From the NCBI RefSeq assembly GCF_000182565.1, contig NW_015971539.1, forward strand, positions 1,297,219-1,361,218: a DNA stretch of 64,000 nucleotides, written 5' to 3'. Below, piece after piece: positions 52,768 through 64,000 of the stretch; the first letter of the stretch is position 1; the number at the start of each line of letters is the position of its first letter. Under the pieces are notes generated by a model, which saw nothing but the letters and a program-made list of their open reading frames with translations, was not told where the DNA came from and did not search any database. Position numbers and translations under genes: made by a program. The stretch comes from Spizellomyces punctatus DAOM BR117. Its lineage: Eukaryota; Chytridiomycota; Chytridiomycetes; Spizellomycetales; Spizellomycetaceae.

Positions 52768-53668
52768 ATGATCTTTCTAAGTCTTCTGACTTACCTAGGG
52801 GGTTTACTTGGGTTTGCCTTTATCACGTTGAGTTTGGGTGAGTTCGTGTCGCCAAGTTGCCGTGGAACATGCATTTCATTTATTTGCGTGATGTGACGGC
52901 CAGCCTGTGGATTGTATTACCTGGCAGAATTAGTCGAGGTACGCATTGGATCTTGTCAAAAGCGGGTATACCTGCTGGTCTAATGAATTTGCAGGAACAC
53001 ACAGTCTTGACAAAGCGGGTCATCAAATATGCGACAATAGTGCGTAGTTGATCACGCCGTCCGGGCCGCCATGTTGAACTCACAAAGACCATTGTACAGG
53101 CAACGATGGCAGCACACGTTCTGCTATGGCTAGTAGACGGCCTCCCATTTCTCCGAATACTCTTTTCGCTGTCTTGTCACCTCTGGTACAGCCAACTCCT
53201 GCGAACTTTCCCAACCATTGAGCTGTCAAGTGTCGCGTTCGTTCTCAGTTGCGGTATGATTGACTACCCCGAGGCAGAAACGAGATACTGGATGGTCGGC
53301 ACTTACATGACCAATGTCTCACTTTAGTTCTCGTAATCGTTGATCATTTTGTGTGGTTCTTTTATTTCACGGATCACTACCACACTTTCATGGAAATAGC
53401 AACGTTCTTTGGACTTATTGTGTGGTTGATTCCGTTCATGTACTTTATTTCGTTGAGTGCCAATGAATATACACTACCGGCCTTTGGTAAGTTCGGATGC
53501 ATACCTGGTCCTTACGAAAGCGAACTTCTCACCATGCTTGCACAGACACTGCCGCACGGGAAACACCACAGAGAAAAAAGACAAATCTGGTGAAGACTAT
53601 CGCTAGTTATTTGGGAGTCATCAAGGGAACCGTCCTTCCAGACGCAAATTCTCGTAAGCCTTTCTAGG
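52768..53668 (+). CDS. SVP26: SVP26/TEX261-family ER-to-Golgi membrane protein
   Basis: Cargo adaptor family for COPII export of Golgi type II membrane proteins. ATG 52768 begins a hydrophobic helix (MIFLSLLTYLGGLLGFAFI). Splicing leads to CGLYYLAELVE and EEHTVLTKRVIKYATI, the family signature, then MAAHVLLWLVDGLPFL, LLRTFPTIELSSVAFVLSC, VDHFVWFFYFTDHYHTFMEI and FFGLIVWLIPFMYFISLSAN. About six exons, with four hydrophobic helices in all. The last intron junction near 53,487-53,570 is uncertain, so the cytosolic tail (KKTNLVKTIASYLGVIKG in one frame, a shorter tail in another) is tentative. Confidence 0.85.
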
Positions 53669-53902
53669 TCGATTTGCACTTCTGGTGGAGGGTGGAGTTT
53701 ATCTGTTTTTAGCCTGCTATATAGCAATAATTTATAGTATCCAATTTACTGGCACTGAAGATCCACAAGAAACTTTCTATTACCGGTCCCCATCAGATTG
53801 GCGCAAGTGGCCCCATCAAGCAGATACCCGCATATAAACCAAAATTACAATGACACTGAACAATGAAAATGAATTATGCACATCATAGGAAACAGTAGGT
53901 CC

Positions 53903-55503
53903 TCAGTTTGACGACAGAGGGTTGGTAAATTTCCGGTACGATCCCGGTCCGGTCCAGTGGCCCTTCACCATTCCGTGCCAGTAGATCGCAGGGATTACCT
54001 ATAAAATGATGAAAATTCATGTTGGTAAAGTCCTCGTCGCGGTGCGCCAAGGTCAGACCAAGAACTTACGTCAGACGTGAGATAGTATGAAAATGCGGAT
54101 TCCTTGCCCTGGTTGAACGGGAAGGTCTAGATGACAATATTAGCACTGGACTGCTGGCTGTGGGGCTGACCCATATGGTTGACCTACCTCTTGAGGTTGG
54201 CCTGTGTATCCAGAGAACTCGGCCAGGATGAGCTTGCCACGTCCAGTAATTAGTGGGCAGCTAGTGTATCCACCATATGTGCTTGGCGTTTCTTTCGCGG
54301 CCTTGATAGTGCTAAGAAGATTGTGACTGGTCACAGCAGATTGGGCAGCGGCAGCAGCAGCCGTCTTTGATGTTGGAAGACTACTAGAGTCACCAAGAGC
54401 GAAAATGTTGGAGTACTTATTGTGCTGCGTTGTTTCCTTGTTCACGTCGACCCATCCGTCAGCATTGGCGAGGCCGCTCTCCTTGATGAACTTAGGAGCA
54501 CTCATGGGTGGAGTCACGTGCAGAAGGTCATACTTGATGGTCTTCTCCCCTCCTTGAGGACCCAGGTTCTTGAACACGGCCTCCTTACGGTCTGGACGAA
54601 TCTCAGCAAGATTGGAGAGGAGATTCACATCGATGTTACGACTTTGGCAGACCTTTGTCAATTCGGCCGCATACTTGTCAATGGCAAAGATTTTCCCCAT
54701 CCCGGTATGGAACTGGACATTCGTCTTATCCCGGATTCCGTTCTGTCTAAAAATCTCTTCGGCAAGATAAGCGATCTTTTGAGGGGCCCCCGCACATTTG
54801 ATGGGCGTGGCAGGTTGAGTAAATATGGCGTTTCCTCCTTTAAACGCGCGAATGAACTCGTTCGTCTTCTCCACAGATTCCGCAGAGTAGTTGCTAGTGA
54901 CACCATCTTTTCCCAGCGTTTCTTGCAGTCCAGGGATTTTGTCCCAGTCCACATTGATACCCGATGCAACAACTAGGAAATCGTACTTGATTTCCTTTCC
55001 GTCGGTCAGCACGACCTTGTTTTCTGGATCAATCTTTGTCACACGCTTTTGAAGCAACTCGGCCTACAAGTACGCGATGGTAAGGATCTGTCACATTGTT
55101 CACCGTGTACACTCTGCAGCAGACTAACCTCCTCGGGCACCAACTCGCTCATGGGCTTCTCACTGTCACTGAAAGGTTTCAAGCCCGCTCCAACAAATGT
55201 CCATAGAGGTTGATAGTAGTGCTTCGCGCTGGGATCCACAACAAGAATGTCCTTCTTTCCTTTGAACAAAGGATCCCGCGCCAACTGAGCCGTCACGGCC
55301 ATACCAGCTGAGCCACCACCGACAACAACAACCTATACAGCCGGTGATAAGAGTATTGCACAAACAAGCAAAGCCAACCGAGTGAGCGACATGTGTGTGT
55401 CGCTGATCTATACCTTATATTTGTCAGCAGGGTTCGCAGAAGCTACGGTTGCAAACCCTCGGAGTGCTGACCGTGAAAGAGGACGAGAGAGTGAGGAAAG
55501 CAT
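53903..55503 (-). CDS. Mitochondrial sulfide:quinone oxidoreductase (SQOR/HMT2)
   Basis: FAD enzyme that oxidises sulfide and passes electrons to ubiquinone. Exon 1 (55503-55414) is a Ser/Arg/Ala-rich mitochondrial presequence (MLSSLSRPLSRSALRGFATV). Exon 2 starts with the FAD motif VVVVGGGSAGMAVTAQL and contains HYYQPLWTFVGAGL, the SQOR hallmark. The large third exon has YDFLVVASGINVDW, FTQPATPIKCAGAPQKIAYL (active-site Cys context), IFALGDSSSLPTSKTAAAAA and TGRGKLILAEFSGY. Two small 3' exons give ESAFSYYLTS and IPAIYWHGMVKGHWTGPG, ending in a TGA at 53903. The family is usually about 440-460 residues and this agrees. It diverges from the PLC-like gene. Confidence 0.93.
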
Positions 55504-55776
55504 GTTGACGACTCCAGATATCTTCTTTGATGATATAACAAAAGCAAGGCTACTCTGTAGATCGCAAAGATCTCTCCTTGAGCAAATGGGATGGCAGAAA
55601 CAAGGACGTCCTCGGCGGCGGGCTGCTGAGGAAGAATGCTCAATGGATTGGCTCGAAATGGCGCGATACAGGTGGCGCAGCCGATCGCCTCGGTGGCACA
55701 GTCGTAAAAGCCATGTTGGTGACAAACGCGGACATTTGGCGAAAGACTTTAGCCATGGCGTCGAGGCGATTGAACG

Positions 55777-56889
55777 ATGCGGTCCATGACGGCGAACGAC
55801 GACGAGACGTGGGCGAACTGGCAGGGGGGTCTGGTACCCGAATTGAAAGAAAAGGCGACGTTCAAGGACCTGGTCTTCCCTGGGTGTCATGATGCGGGCG
55901 CGTATGGTTCTGCCGACCTTGTGCACACAAGTGAAAATAAACCCATTCCAATCCTGCTTCCATACTTCCGCTGGCTTCCCGGAATAAGGGATTTGGTTGA
56001 AGGAATGACAAGGATGCAAGAAACGGACATTAGGACCCAGCTACTTCACGGCAGTCGATATTTTGACCTGCGCTTTGCTCGACCGAATGGCCTGAACGAA
56101 CTGCACGTCGCCCATGCGGTCGCATATCAATCTGCAGTGGCCGTCCTCGAGCAAATTCAAACCTTTTTGGAGGGGCATCCTACCGAGATATTGATTTTAC
56201 TGCTGCGAAATGCATATACGCAAAACACTGACACAGCGGAAATTGCAAGGCTCGTGCTAAGCTACGTCAAGCCATATGTTCATCGTAACCTGGCGCAACA
56301 CAAAACCTATGCCAGTGTATCGGAGATGATTGCCAAGAACGAGCGAGTCATTTTGGTATACGAGGGAGCTCGTGCTGAGGATGACACTATCCGCAACAGC
56401 GATTGGTGGTGGCAAGCTGAGAAGCTCTTCTCTTGGACCTGGATCGTCAACAATGGTGATTGGAAGGAAAGGACGGACTGGATGGTCGAACACTGTCGGA
56501 GATGGAAGTCAGAATTTGGGAGCTGGGATGCTGCTCGACATAACGATCCGCACACACCTAAAAAGATGCTCATTTGGTCACACGAAATATCCCTCAACGG
56601 GGGAGTGGCGGTACGGAATCATTTGAGGCAACGGTGGTTTGGCCGTCCCAACCCCGCCGACCCCAGCCAAATGACATTCCGTCAGCATGCAGCTCAATAC
56701 AATCAACTTTTCCGTGGTCACTTTTTGGAGACGAGTCCTTTCATTCCCCCAGATCTGCGTGACGACATTGGAATCGTACACGTGGACTTTGAGTGGGAGG
56801 TATATCGGCAAGTAATGGAGTATACGATAAAGACCATGGCAGCAAGGTTTTTAGAAATACGAAAGAGGTCAGGCCCGGTGTATGGATAG
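55777..56889 (+). CDS. PI-PLC X-domain protein (PLCXD-like)
   Basis: Intronless, 370 residues. A single PI-PLC X-type TIM barrel without PH, EF-hand, Y or C2 domains, so of the PLCXD/bacterial-like class. Catalytic motifs: FPGCHDAGAYG (first His-Asp), LHGSRYFDLRFA (general R.FD.R), LHVAHAVAYQSAVAVLEQIQ (second His), FLEGHPTEILILLLRN, and NERVILVYEG. Near the C-terminus IGIVHVDFEWEVYRQVME. No signal peptide or membrane helix. Real substrate unknown; members of this class may act on phosphatidylinositol or related lipids. Two ATGs (55777 and 55786) are possible starts. Confidence 0.88.
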   Translation: MRSMTANDDETWANWQGGLVPELKEKATFKDLVFPGCHDAGAYGSADLVHTSENKPIPILLPYFRWLPGIRDLVEGMTRMQETDIRTQLLHGSRYFDLRFARPNGLNELHVAHAVAYQSAVAVLEQIQTFLEGHPTEILILLLRNAYTQNTDTAEIARLVLSYVKPYVHRNLAQHKTYASVSEMIAKNERVILVYEGARAEDDTIRNSDWWWQAEKLFSWTWIVNNGDWKERTDWMVEHCRRWKSEFGSWDAARHNDPHTPKKMLIWSHEISLNGGVAVRNHLRQRWFGRPNPADPSQMTFRQHAAQYNQLFRGHFLETSPFIPPDLRDDIGIVHVDFEWEVYRQVMEYTIKTMAARFLEIRKRSGPVYG

Positions 56890-57003
56890 CGTCTCGCACA
56901 CAGTCTTGCCTCTCTTTTTTTAACTGTCACAGTACATATCACAACGCTACTCTAAGCAACCGCTTCCTTATTAGACAACTTTCATGTTGTGTGCTCCTGC
57001 CAG

Positions 57004-57136
57004 AACGTTTTCTGTTACCAATATTTGTATTGGAAGATGTACGAGTGTTTTCGACATTAAACATTATACCAACGTTTTCTGTTACCAATATTTGTATTGG
57101 AAGATGTACGAGTGTTTTCGACATTAAACATTATAC
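57004..57136. repeat. Tandem duplication, 66-bp units with 67-bp period
   Basis: AACGTTTTCTGTTACC... is present twice head-to-tail (57004-57069 and 57071-57136) with no differences seen, in the short intergenic region between the PLC-like gene and the APSES gene. Recent slippage or a young minisatellite. Confidence 0.95.
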
Positions 57137-57220
57137 AAAAAAGCCAAGTATGTACAACATTTGCCATCGCCAAAGCACAACCGCTCGCGGTGCATGCTAC
57201 AGGGAAAGGCGGAGGACTCT

Positions 57221-58166
57221 TCATTCAGGCAGGTCTAGAATATCCCGAAGAGCCTCATCCAAACCATATTCTGCCGCTAGCTCTCGGGCACGGTAGAGGG
57301 GAATCCTGGTAAATAAAGGTTACCACCAGGCTCTACTGTAACTGGTACTACCCAGCATTCACCGATAACGTGCGACCATCAACTTACCAAGTGCCTTGGT
57401 ACTTCCCATATCCCCCTTGAATCTTTTCATGTTCACCCTGATGTATCTCTCGCTCGAGAACCTTTGTTCGTCGACTCTTTTCCATCCCAGCAGCTTTGAG
57501 GATATGTGTGGCATTCATCCACGAGTCATGCCGACGTCTCATTACACCAACGCCGTTTGGTGATGCCATTTCATATACAGGCACGTTTGAGTATGTCGCT
57601 TCGTATAAGCCTTTGCGGGCGGGGACTGGCATCCTTGGCGGAAGTGAAGGTGTAGGGCGCTTCGCTGGTGTTCCCATATGGCTGGAATTGTTTCGACGAA
57701 GAGCCGGTATGGGGAAGTTTGACGGACGGAAAACAGGGACGTTCACAGGAGGCTGTGCTTGCATGGAGTAGTAGTGCAATTGTTGCTGGTGCATGAGATG
57801 CTGCGGTGGCATCATGTACGAGGACGTCGGAGCTTGAGGTAGTATGTTTTGGAGAGTAGAGGCGGTTGATGAAGGTGACGCAGCCGGAGGTGTGTAGTAC
57901 TCTGGGGCCGGTGGTGCAGGCTGTGGTACGTGCGCTTGATGTTGTTGTACATAAACGGGTTTATAGTGAGGCATGGGACCAAGAGCATATCTGGGGTCTT
58001 CCCATGGTTGGTAAGGTGGACCCACTGGAGGGACTAGCGCCGTCGGATAGGAGGGCGGAGGAGGGGGAGGAGGTGTAGGAAGCACCAATTCAGCCGGGTC
58101 GACAGCGTCTTCCGCGTCGTCCTTTAGGCTCGCCAAAAAGTTTGGTTCATACAGTGAAGTCGACAT
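57221..58166 (-). CDS. APSES (KilA-N-type) transcription regulator, single domain
   Basis: Two exons (58166-57388 and 57305-57221), 287 residues. N-terminal ~190 residues are Pro/Tyr/Gln-rich and disordered. The APSES DNA-binding domain starts near residue 195: [60 protein letters not shown], and after the intron [18 protein letters not shown]. The protein stops about ten residues after the domain, so it lacks the ankyrin repeats of Swi4/Mbp1 and resembles the StuA/Phd1 layout in reverse, with its long tail at the N-terminus. Fungal developmental or cell-cycle regulator by family. The fold is shared with viral KilA-N proteins, but the introns and the host setting argue for a resident gene. 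Confidence 0.9.
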
Positions 58167-58494
58167 GCTTGCAAAAACTTCCGCGTGTCCTCTGCGCGGA
58201 AAACCAGGAATGAAAATGGTATCCGTTTAAAAAAAAATGCAAAATGCCAATGTCCAAAACGAACAATGAGCCCAAGGGCAAAAGGAAGAAGCGGGAAAAG
58301 GTTGCTTAAAACGGACGCAACTTTTTCTGAATGGGCTGCGACTGTGCCACTACTGTGCCATTGTTGGAACGGCACAGTCATGTATTGTCTCAAATCCAGG
58401 AACTGCTTCTGGTGGGCTTTCTGTGGGTTGGGTGGTTGTGTGTGTGCGTGTTGGTGGGGTTTTGCGATGAACAGGAGACTTGAACCATATCGGG

Positions 58495-61400
58495 ATGCAC
58501 CACGGGAACGGATTGTTCACAGCGCTCGACACAGACCGGAAAGGTATGCGCTTCTCTGATGTAGGGAGCATTGGCAGAATGTCCTTGACGCCTTTGTCCG
58601 TTTTCAGTCAGTACGGACAGCGACCGGCGATAGAACGGCCATTTGAGTATGAGGAGGACGACCTGCAGAGACGACATCGCCGCTCCCTCCCAAACGAATC
58701 GCACCTGAGGGATGGAGCTCTTGAAAGGCCTTTGGCTCACCGTGAGTCGGAACCTGGTAGACTCGACGTGGACTATGCGAGATCGTTTAGCGAGGGAAGA
58801 ATGGGCGACGTTAGCAGATATGGTGCACCAGTAGGACGCAATGACGTCGAGTTTGGAAGAAGTAATGATCGTACTGTTCCCGCAACGTTTCGGGAAGGAG
58901 GAGAACGTGAATTTACAACGCCCGTCGCTCCAAGTGCCCATCCAAGAGAGCATGATTCCGGTTATTCGCGTGGATACCCATCATCCTCTTACAGGGACCC
59001 ACGGGACATGGAACATGGAAGAGAGCCCTATAGATACCGAGAGCCAGTTGGGGGGACTCTTTTGCGTGACACACGAGATGTGAGAATGTTTCCCTCGAAA
59101 AGGCCATCTTTGGAGTTGAAGCCAAGGGAATTTCCTGTGGGGCATCCAGAGAGAGAGGTATGTTCGGAAAATTATGTTTTTTAAGAAGCAATGTGATTGA
59201 CGATCTTCTTAGAGCCGTTATCGAGACTATCCCCAACCATTTCCAGATGCACGGACGCGCCCAGCACCTTCCGATGTCATAAATCCCTTTCGAGAATATC
59301 CACACCCGTGGGACAGAGCAGAAATTCCTGAAGACGTTCGTGGCTGGTCCAGAAATGAGGCTCAGGATTTGGAACGACATGAACTGTGGGATGATTACCG
59401 AGGGGACAAGTTTGGTGGATATCGGTCGATGGCTGATCCTCCTGAACGTGGACGAGATATTCGACCCGATGTAGAACGAGAAAGGGAGGCCGCGTTTCGT
59501 GGGTACGTGTGAGTCCTTCAAAATTAACACGATATCAGACCAGCCGACTCAAAATGCTCTATAGATACAGCCGAGAGCGAGTTCAAAGTCACCGTTTCCA
59601 AAGTCATCCTGCTTCAATTCGAGAAGCACACAATGATCCACTGAACTCTGAATTAGACAAGCATCTTCCTATGACGCCAAATGCTAATTACCGATCTGGC
59701 ACTGATTTTCGCTCAGTGCGACCAAGTCCCTATCAACCTCGAACAGAAACTACCGTGTCGCCGGGCAGTGCGCATGATATATGGCAGCCAACTGAACGTC
59801 CTCCCTTTACGTCAAGAGGGTCAAGTGATCGTTCACAGGAAGGGTCCTTACGGGGTGAGGTTGGCTTTAGGGCTGGATTTGGCGGACCACCTCCCAAGGT
59901 CTACGATCCTTCACCTGAAAAGTCGGACGACAAAACGGCCCCGGTGTTGACATCACCACATCCTGCCAATCCAGCATGGCAGAAACCTACAAGCGAAAAC
60001 AGGTTCAGTTACTTCTCGCGAGATGTACCAGAGTTGCCCCTAGACCGCGCACAACCCAGGCGGGCTGACAAAGGAGTGGAACAAAATGAGGAGGAAGAGG
60101 CGTCACTTCCGAGAGATCGCCATGCGGTTGAAGAAACGGCCTCGTCCGTTATCACACCTGACACGCCGTCGGCGACCAGGAAGGCAAGTCTCAACGAAAG
60201 TAGCCAGAGTTTGGAACGATTAGCAAGACTTGAGGATGAAATTGCAGAGTACAAAGAGCTATTGGCGTTAGTGAAGGAGCAAGCCGGCACAAAGCGAGAT
60301 GACAACGTTGCGGGACCGAATATCAAGACTGAAAATGATGATGAGCCCGCGTGGGAAAGCGATACACATCAAAGGTCGGGTAGTCCCGCAGCTAATGAAG
60401 ATGGAATGGACGTTGATTTTTCGGTAGAAGAGAATGATGGGGAATCAGGGAGTGACGGTGATGTAGGGGAAAGGGATACCGACAAGGAGTTGCAACTATG
60501 GGAGAGGATTACGAGAAAGAATCGAAGAAGAGCACGGCAGGTTCGGAAAAACATGTGCAAAAGGACAGATGCAAAGGTTTTCTATCTTCCGATCAAAGGC
60601 CTGTATACTGAACCATGCGACTACAATTTCTACCTACCGAACACGGAGATACACGCAACTATACGGGCACTTGTTTCACAGAAAATCTGCCATAGATTCT
60701 CGCAAAATGGAGAAAAGCGAGCGTCGTTACGGCAGGAATACAAGGAGCGACTTGGAGAGTGGCGTCGAACATCAGAACTAATCGAACAGGACGAGGCTAG
60801 AAAGAAGAGAAAACTCGGAAAGACTGGAGGAACCGTGCTAGGGAATACATCGACGACTGTCACATTCGCTGCAACTAGTTCCGGATCTAATGCTGGAGGA
60901 CTTTATACCAGAGGATCTCGCCGCACCGCAACTTTCACATCCGATACTGTTAGGACCGAAGCAGAATTTCAATACGCGCTTGCGCTTCTTGGCAATGTTG
61001 ATGACGATCCTACGGATCATGACCCAGCGAGATCCGCCGTAGAACCACCTATGGTTATGGATCCTCTCCAACGAAAGCTCCTTTGTTTTCGAAATTACAA
61101 TGATCTAGTGTACGACCCTGTGAGGGATTTGGAGCGCTACAATGCAAGGTTGACAATGACGTGGACGGACACGGAGCAGCGGATTTTCAAAGAAAAGATA
61201 TTGCAATATGGCAAGAACTTTCATTCTATATCCACCCATTTGCCGCACAAAACTCCTCGACAATGTGTCGACTACTATTACCGCGAAAAGAATCACCTTA
61301 ATCTCAAGCATGCTATAAAGCGGGCAATGAGTCGAGCAAAGCGTCGAGCGGCTGCTGCCCGAAAAGCTGGGAAAGAGATTGGCACAGAAGGGCCATCTTA

Positions 61401-62928
61401 CCTATTACTCCCAACCGGTGCCGCTTCCGCTAAGGATTCACCAACGTCGGCTGGTGGTCGACGAGGAGCAGGTCGGCCAAAGGAAGCTCCGCCTGGTAGG
61501 GTCGTAAAGATGGCGGACGAAACTACAGGGGATAATGGGCGCCGAGGCTCACGCAGTCGAATAAGGGTGGATGGGCAAGAAATACCTGGGGATCAGTCGG
61601 ACATTGAAGACGCCAGTAAACGGAGAAAGGGACCGCCATCAACGAAAGTGATGCACAGTGGTGAAGTCACTGAGCTTGGTTCTGGTCGCGCATTCGAGAA
61701 AAGCAGAAAAGAGGTTGTTTTTGAAATTACCCCTGATGCAGGCAAATATGATACGCCTGATGTGACCAGAACTCCCGCAACGACGCACCACAAGACCAAG
61801 GCACGCACTGTCCCCGCTGCTGACTTGGAGTTACCAGATGTGATAGAGGGGGATGACAGCACGACTGAGCGAGGTGTTGAAGATTTCGGTGAAGCCAGTC
61901 CATATGGATCGCTGGACTCACCGATGCCATCGCCGCGGACGGCTCTCAAGGGTTTAGCTCAAAGTGAAGACGTAGCCCTCTCGGACATGAAACAGCGAAA
62001 ACGCCATGGTCGACGAAGAGAGACTGAAGACACTGTCAAAAGCAGCTCTGGAGATTTGTTGGATGCGGACGTGGTTGACGTAGGCCGTTCGTCCCCGCAA
62101 CCAAAGCGAACCATATCGTACTGGAATAGTGAAGAAACAGTGGCCTTCAAGGATGCATATAAGGAGTATGGTACCAATTGGGAGCTGGTTGCGCGCCATG
62201 TTGGAAGCAAATCCGCCAAACAAGCACAGAACTATTACAAGAAGAATCAACTTGAACTGGATAGGCTTCTGGAGGAGACTCGCGCCCGATCTGTGGACGC
62301 GTTCAGAGTTGATGAACTGGGCTCTCGCTCTTATTTCACCGCTCGCCATCGGTTGCTGCATGAAAGTGCACAGCGAGGCTCTCCGGCAATCTTGGACCTG
62401 TCGCCACCTTCGTTCCAGAGAGTAGCTGATATGCTGTCATTGGACGATTCCAGTGAAGAGGCACAGGAGCCAGTTATCCGAAGAACAAAGACAGGAGGTC
62501 TACTCGATGCTGTGCCAAAAACCACAAATGTGCATGTGAAGACCAGCGGTTCGATGGACAACATTGACGAGGTTGCAGCCCAATTGGACATTAAAGCCGA
62601 GGTTATGCTTCAATCCATGTCGCTCCCAGATCACTTACCTCTAGCACCAGTGTACTATCATCCCTCGCTTACTCGAGAAAACCGCCCTCATCCTCAACAA
62701 GCTGCTGCCGCTGCTGCCGCGCAACGTGTCGCCAAAGCCGTGCAGCACAGCGTACATCCGTACGTTGAAAATTTTGTGCGCATGCAAAGACAGCAAGGCC
62801 CGCCTACATCCCCATCATCGAATACACATAGTGTGCCGGTACCTCAAGCAACGACTCCTGGGTCCCAACTCGGGAACATTGGCAACATTGCAATTACACG
62901 GTTTTTGAGGCCCTTTGCTAGTGAATAA
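58495..62928 (+). CDS. SNT1: SANT-domain corepressor, SNT1/NCoR-like
   Basis: Likely scaffold of a Set3/HDAC corepressor complex. Exons 58495-59157, 59213-59502 and 59565-62928 keep phase and give 1,438 residues. A long Arg/Asp/Pro-rich disordered N-terminus, a short coiled coil (LERLARLEDEIAEYKELLAL), a conserved NCoR/Snt1-type block upstream of SANT1 (ERITRKNRRRARQVRKNMCK; RKLLCFRNYNDLVYDP), SANT1 at about 850-900 (WTDTEQRIFKEKILQYGKNF), a basic AT-hook-like stretch (GGRRGAGRPKEAPPGR), and SANT2 at about 1168-1220 (WNSEETVAFKDAYKEYGTNW). Two SANT domains far apart, the first in a DAD-like setting, is the NCoR/SMRT/Snt1 signature. Start ATG 58495 is the first in frame; an earlier exon is possible. 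Confidence 0.88.
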
Positions 62929-63366
62929 CATCCTATAGAGGTCGTTCTCTTTGTATTTTACTTGTTTAATTTTTTTTCCTTTTGTTGTTTATACTTTTTG
63001 GAATATGTGTAAATTTAAATAACGAAATGATCACCATAAGTCCAACTTGTGTGAAAACATTGAAACCGTTTTGGTAAATGAAACGCGGTTCGATAATCCG
63101 CAATATGTCCAAAAAAGGCAAAGTTGCCGCATAACGGATCAGGAGTGACGGGCGGACTGGCGTTTCATTTTTTTGGTCAGAAAGGCGGAGGCTCCTTTTG
63201 AAGGCTTTTCTCCCAAAGGGCCAAAAAAACGAGGCTGGTGCTTGTTGGTGGTTTGAAATTCCTTCTTTTTTGTGCTTTTGACTTTAATCTTTCGAGACCA
63301 CCTTCCCGCCTCCTTCAAGTCAAGTCTCTACGTTCCCGTCCACTTTCATTTCGTCAACTGCATCCA

Positions 63367-64000
63367 ATGTCGCGCGACCGCACGCAAGATCTCCGTCGCC
63401 CTACCAACAATGCTCCCCGCTACCCGTCGCCCGCAATGACGCAAACTCGCCCCGGTGGTTCATACAGTTCTTACGGTGGGAACGGTGGTTACGGTGAGAG
63501 CGACATGGAGATGGGTCGCTACGCTTCGTCATACGGAGGAGGAGGTGGAAACTCGTATGGACGGTCAAACAGCGGGTCTCAGTTGGACAGTTTCTTTGCC
63601 GACGTGGAGCAGGTTCAAAAGGGGATTGAGCGTGTACGACAGAATGTCAGAACCATTGAGCAATTGCACCAGCGGGCTCTCCTTGCAACGAGTCCAGATG
63701 AACAAGCTCGTGAGTAAAGAGAGACTCTTAGTGGCTCTTGCGTGTGAAAAGTGTGTTGATTGTTTTTTTGTTGTTGTTTGGCGTTAGGTTACACTCGCCA
63801 AGTGGACGATGTGCAGGACGAAACAAGCGACCTCATTCAAAGTCTGCGTGCAACAGTGAAAAAGATGGCTGCCGGAACAAAGAATGCATCACAGGCAGAT
63901 GCTGGTATCCGACAGCAACAGCAAGCAGGACTCGCCAAGCGACTCATGGAAGTAGCCCAAGAGTACCAGGACGTTCAAATGAAATCAAAACAAAAGTATC
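63367..64000 (+). CDS. SSO1: Plasma-membrane syntaxin (SSO1/STX1-like), 3' part outside window
   Basis: Qa-SNARE of exocytosis. Exon 1 (63367-63709) has a basic start (MSRDRTQDLRRPTNNAPRYP) and an unusually long Gly/Ser/Tyr-rich stretch (SYGGNGGYGESDMEMGRYAS), then the Habc domain begins: LDSFFADVEQVQKGIERVRQ, IEQLHQRALLATSPDEQA. Exon 2 (from 63788) continues RYTRQVDDVQDETSDLIQSL, AGLAKRLMEVAQEYQDVQMK, the end of Habc. The SNARE motif and tail anchor would follow beyond base 64000. The 440 bases upstream (62,929-63,366) hold only promoter-type T- and A-rich sequence. Confidence 0.9.

Noticed and set aside
57221-58166. APSES/KilA-N gene as part of the viral insertion
   Set aside because: It has a spliceosomal intron, lies 19 kb from the island among host genes, and matches fungal APSES domains.
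1-64000. CRISPR array or bacterial operon features
   Set aside because: No regularly spaced repeats with unique spacers were seen, and genes have eukaryotic introns.

Overview
The window is a piece of a fungal nuclear genome, most likely a zoosporic (chytrid-type) fungus. Genes carry many short introns with GT..AG borders. The set mixes fungal-style genes (SNT1-like corepressor, single-domain APSES regulator, PEX14, SVP26, PHS1, mitochondrial sulfide:quinone oxidoreductase) with an FBF1-like ciliary transition-fibre protein and a cytoplasmic dynein light intermediate chain. The FBF1-like gene argues for a flagellated life stage. The exact species cannot be named from the sequence.

Left host block (1-10.6 kb): proteasome beta1 subunit (3' end cut by the window), auxilin/SWA2-like clathrin-uncoating J-protein, FBF1-like coiled-coil protein, and a membrane-anchored SH3 protein. 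A 1.8 kb stretch with no convincing gene follows.

Accessory island (about 12.39-38.33 kb): its two outer ends are decayed copies of the same Fanzor-like (eukaryotic TnpB-type) nuclease gene in inverted orientation. Their 3' ends face outward and share a tail with Pol III A/B-box-like motifs and a terminal hairpin. Between them lies a virus-derived segment (about 13.9-28.3 kb) with a probable double-jelly-roll major capsid protein, a probable penton-type minor capsid protein, a packaging ATPase, a very long fibre-like protein with repeated modules, a broken proline-rich gene and several orphan ORFs. This is the morphogenesis half of a polinton-like virus (PLV). No polymerase, helicase, integrase or protease of that virus is visible. 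Two assembly gaps (453 and 169 N) interrupt it. Next to the ATPase, with its 3' LTR overlapping the ATPase stop codon, is a complete Ty3/gypsy chromovirus (600-bp LTRs, one uninterrupted Gag-Pol reading frame with chromodomain).

Right host block (38.4-64 kb): F-box/LRR protein, dynein light intermediate chain, COQ6, PP2C phosphatase, ribosomal protein uS10, one or two unrecognised genes, PEX14, PHS1, SVP26, SQOR, a PI-PLC X-domain protein, an APSES regulator, an SNT1/NCoR-like corepressor and the start of a syntaxin. These are ordinary housekeeping genes in no obvious functional cluster, so the island probably sits between the SH3 gene and the F-box gene.

The strongest cross-cutting signal is mutational. 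Where the two Fanzor copies can be compared, CG in one is repeatedly TG or CA in the other, and this creates in-frame TGA stops. The two viral reading frames that are interrupted by a stop are also interrupted by TGA. This fits CpG deamination of silenced foreign DNA, while the Gag-Pol frame and the capsid and ATPase frames remain open.
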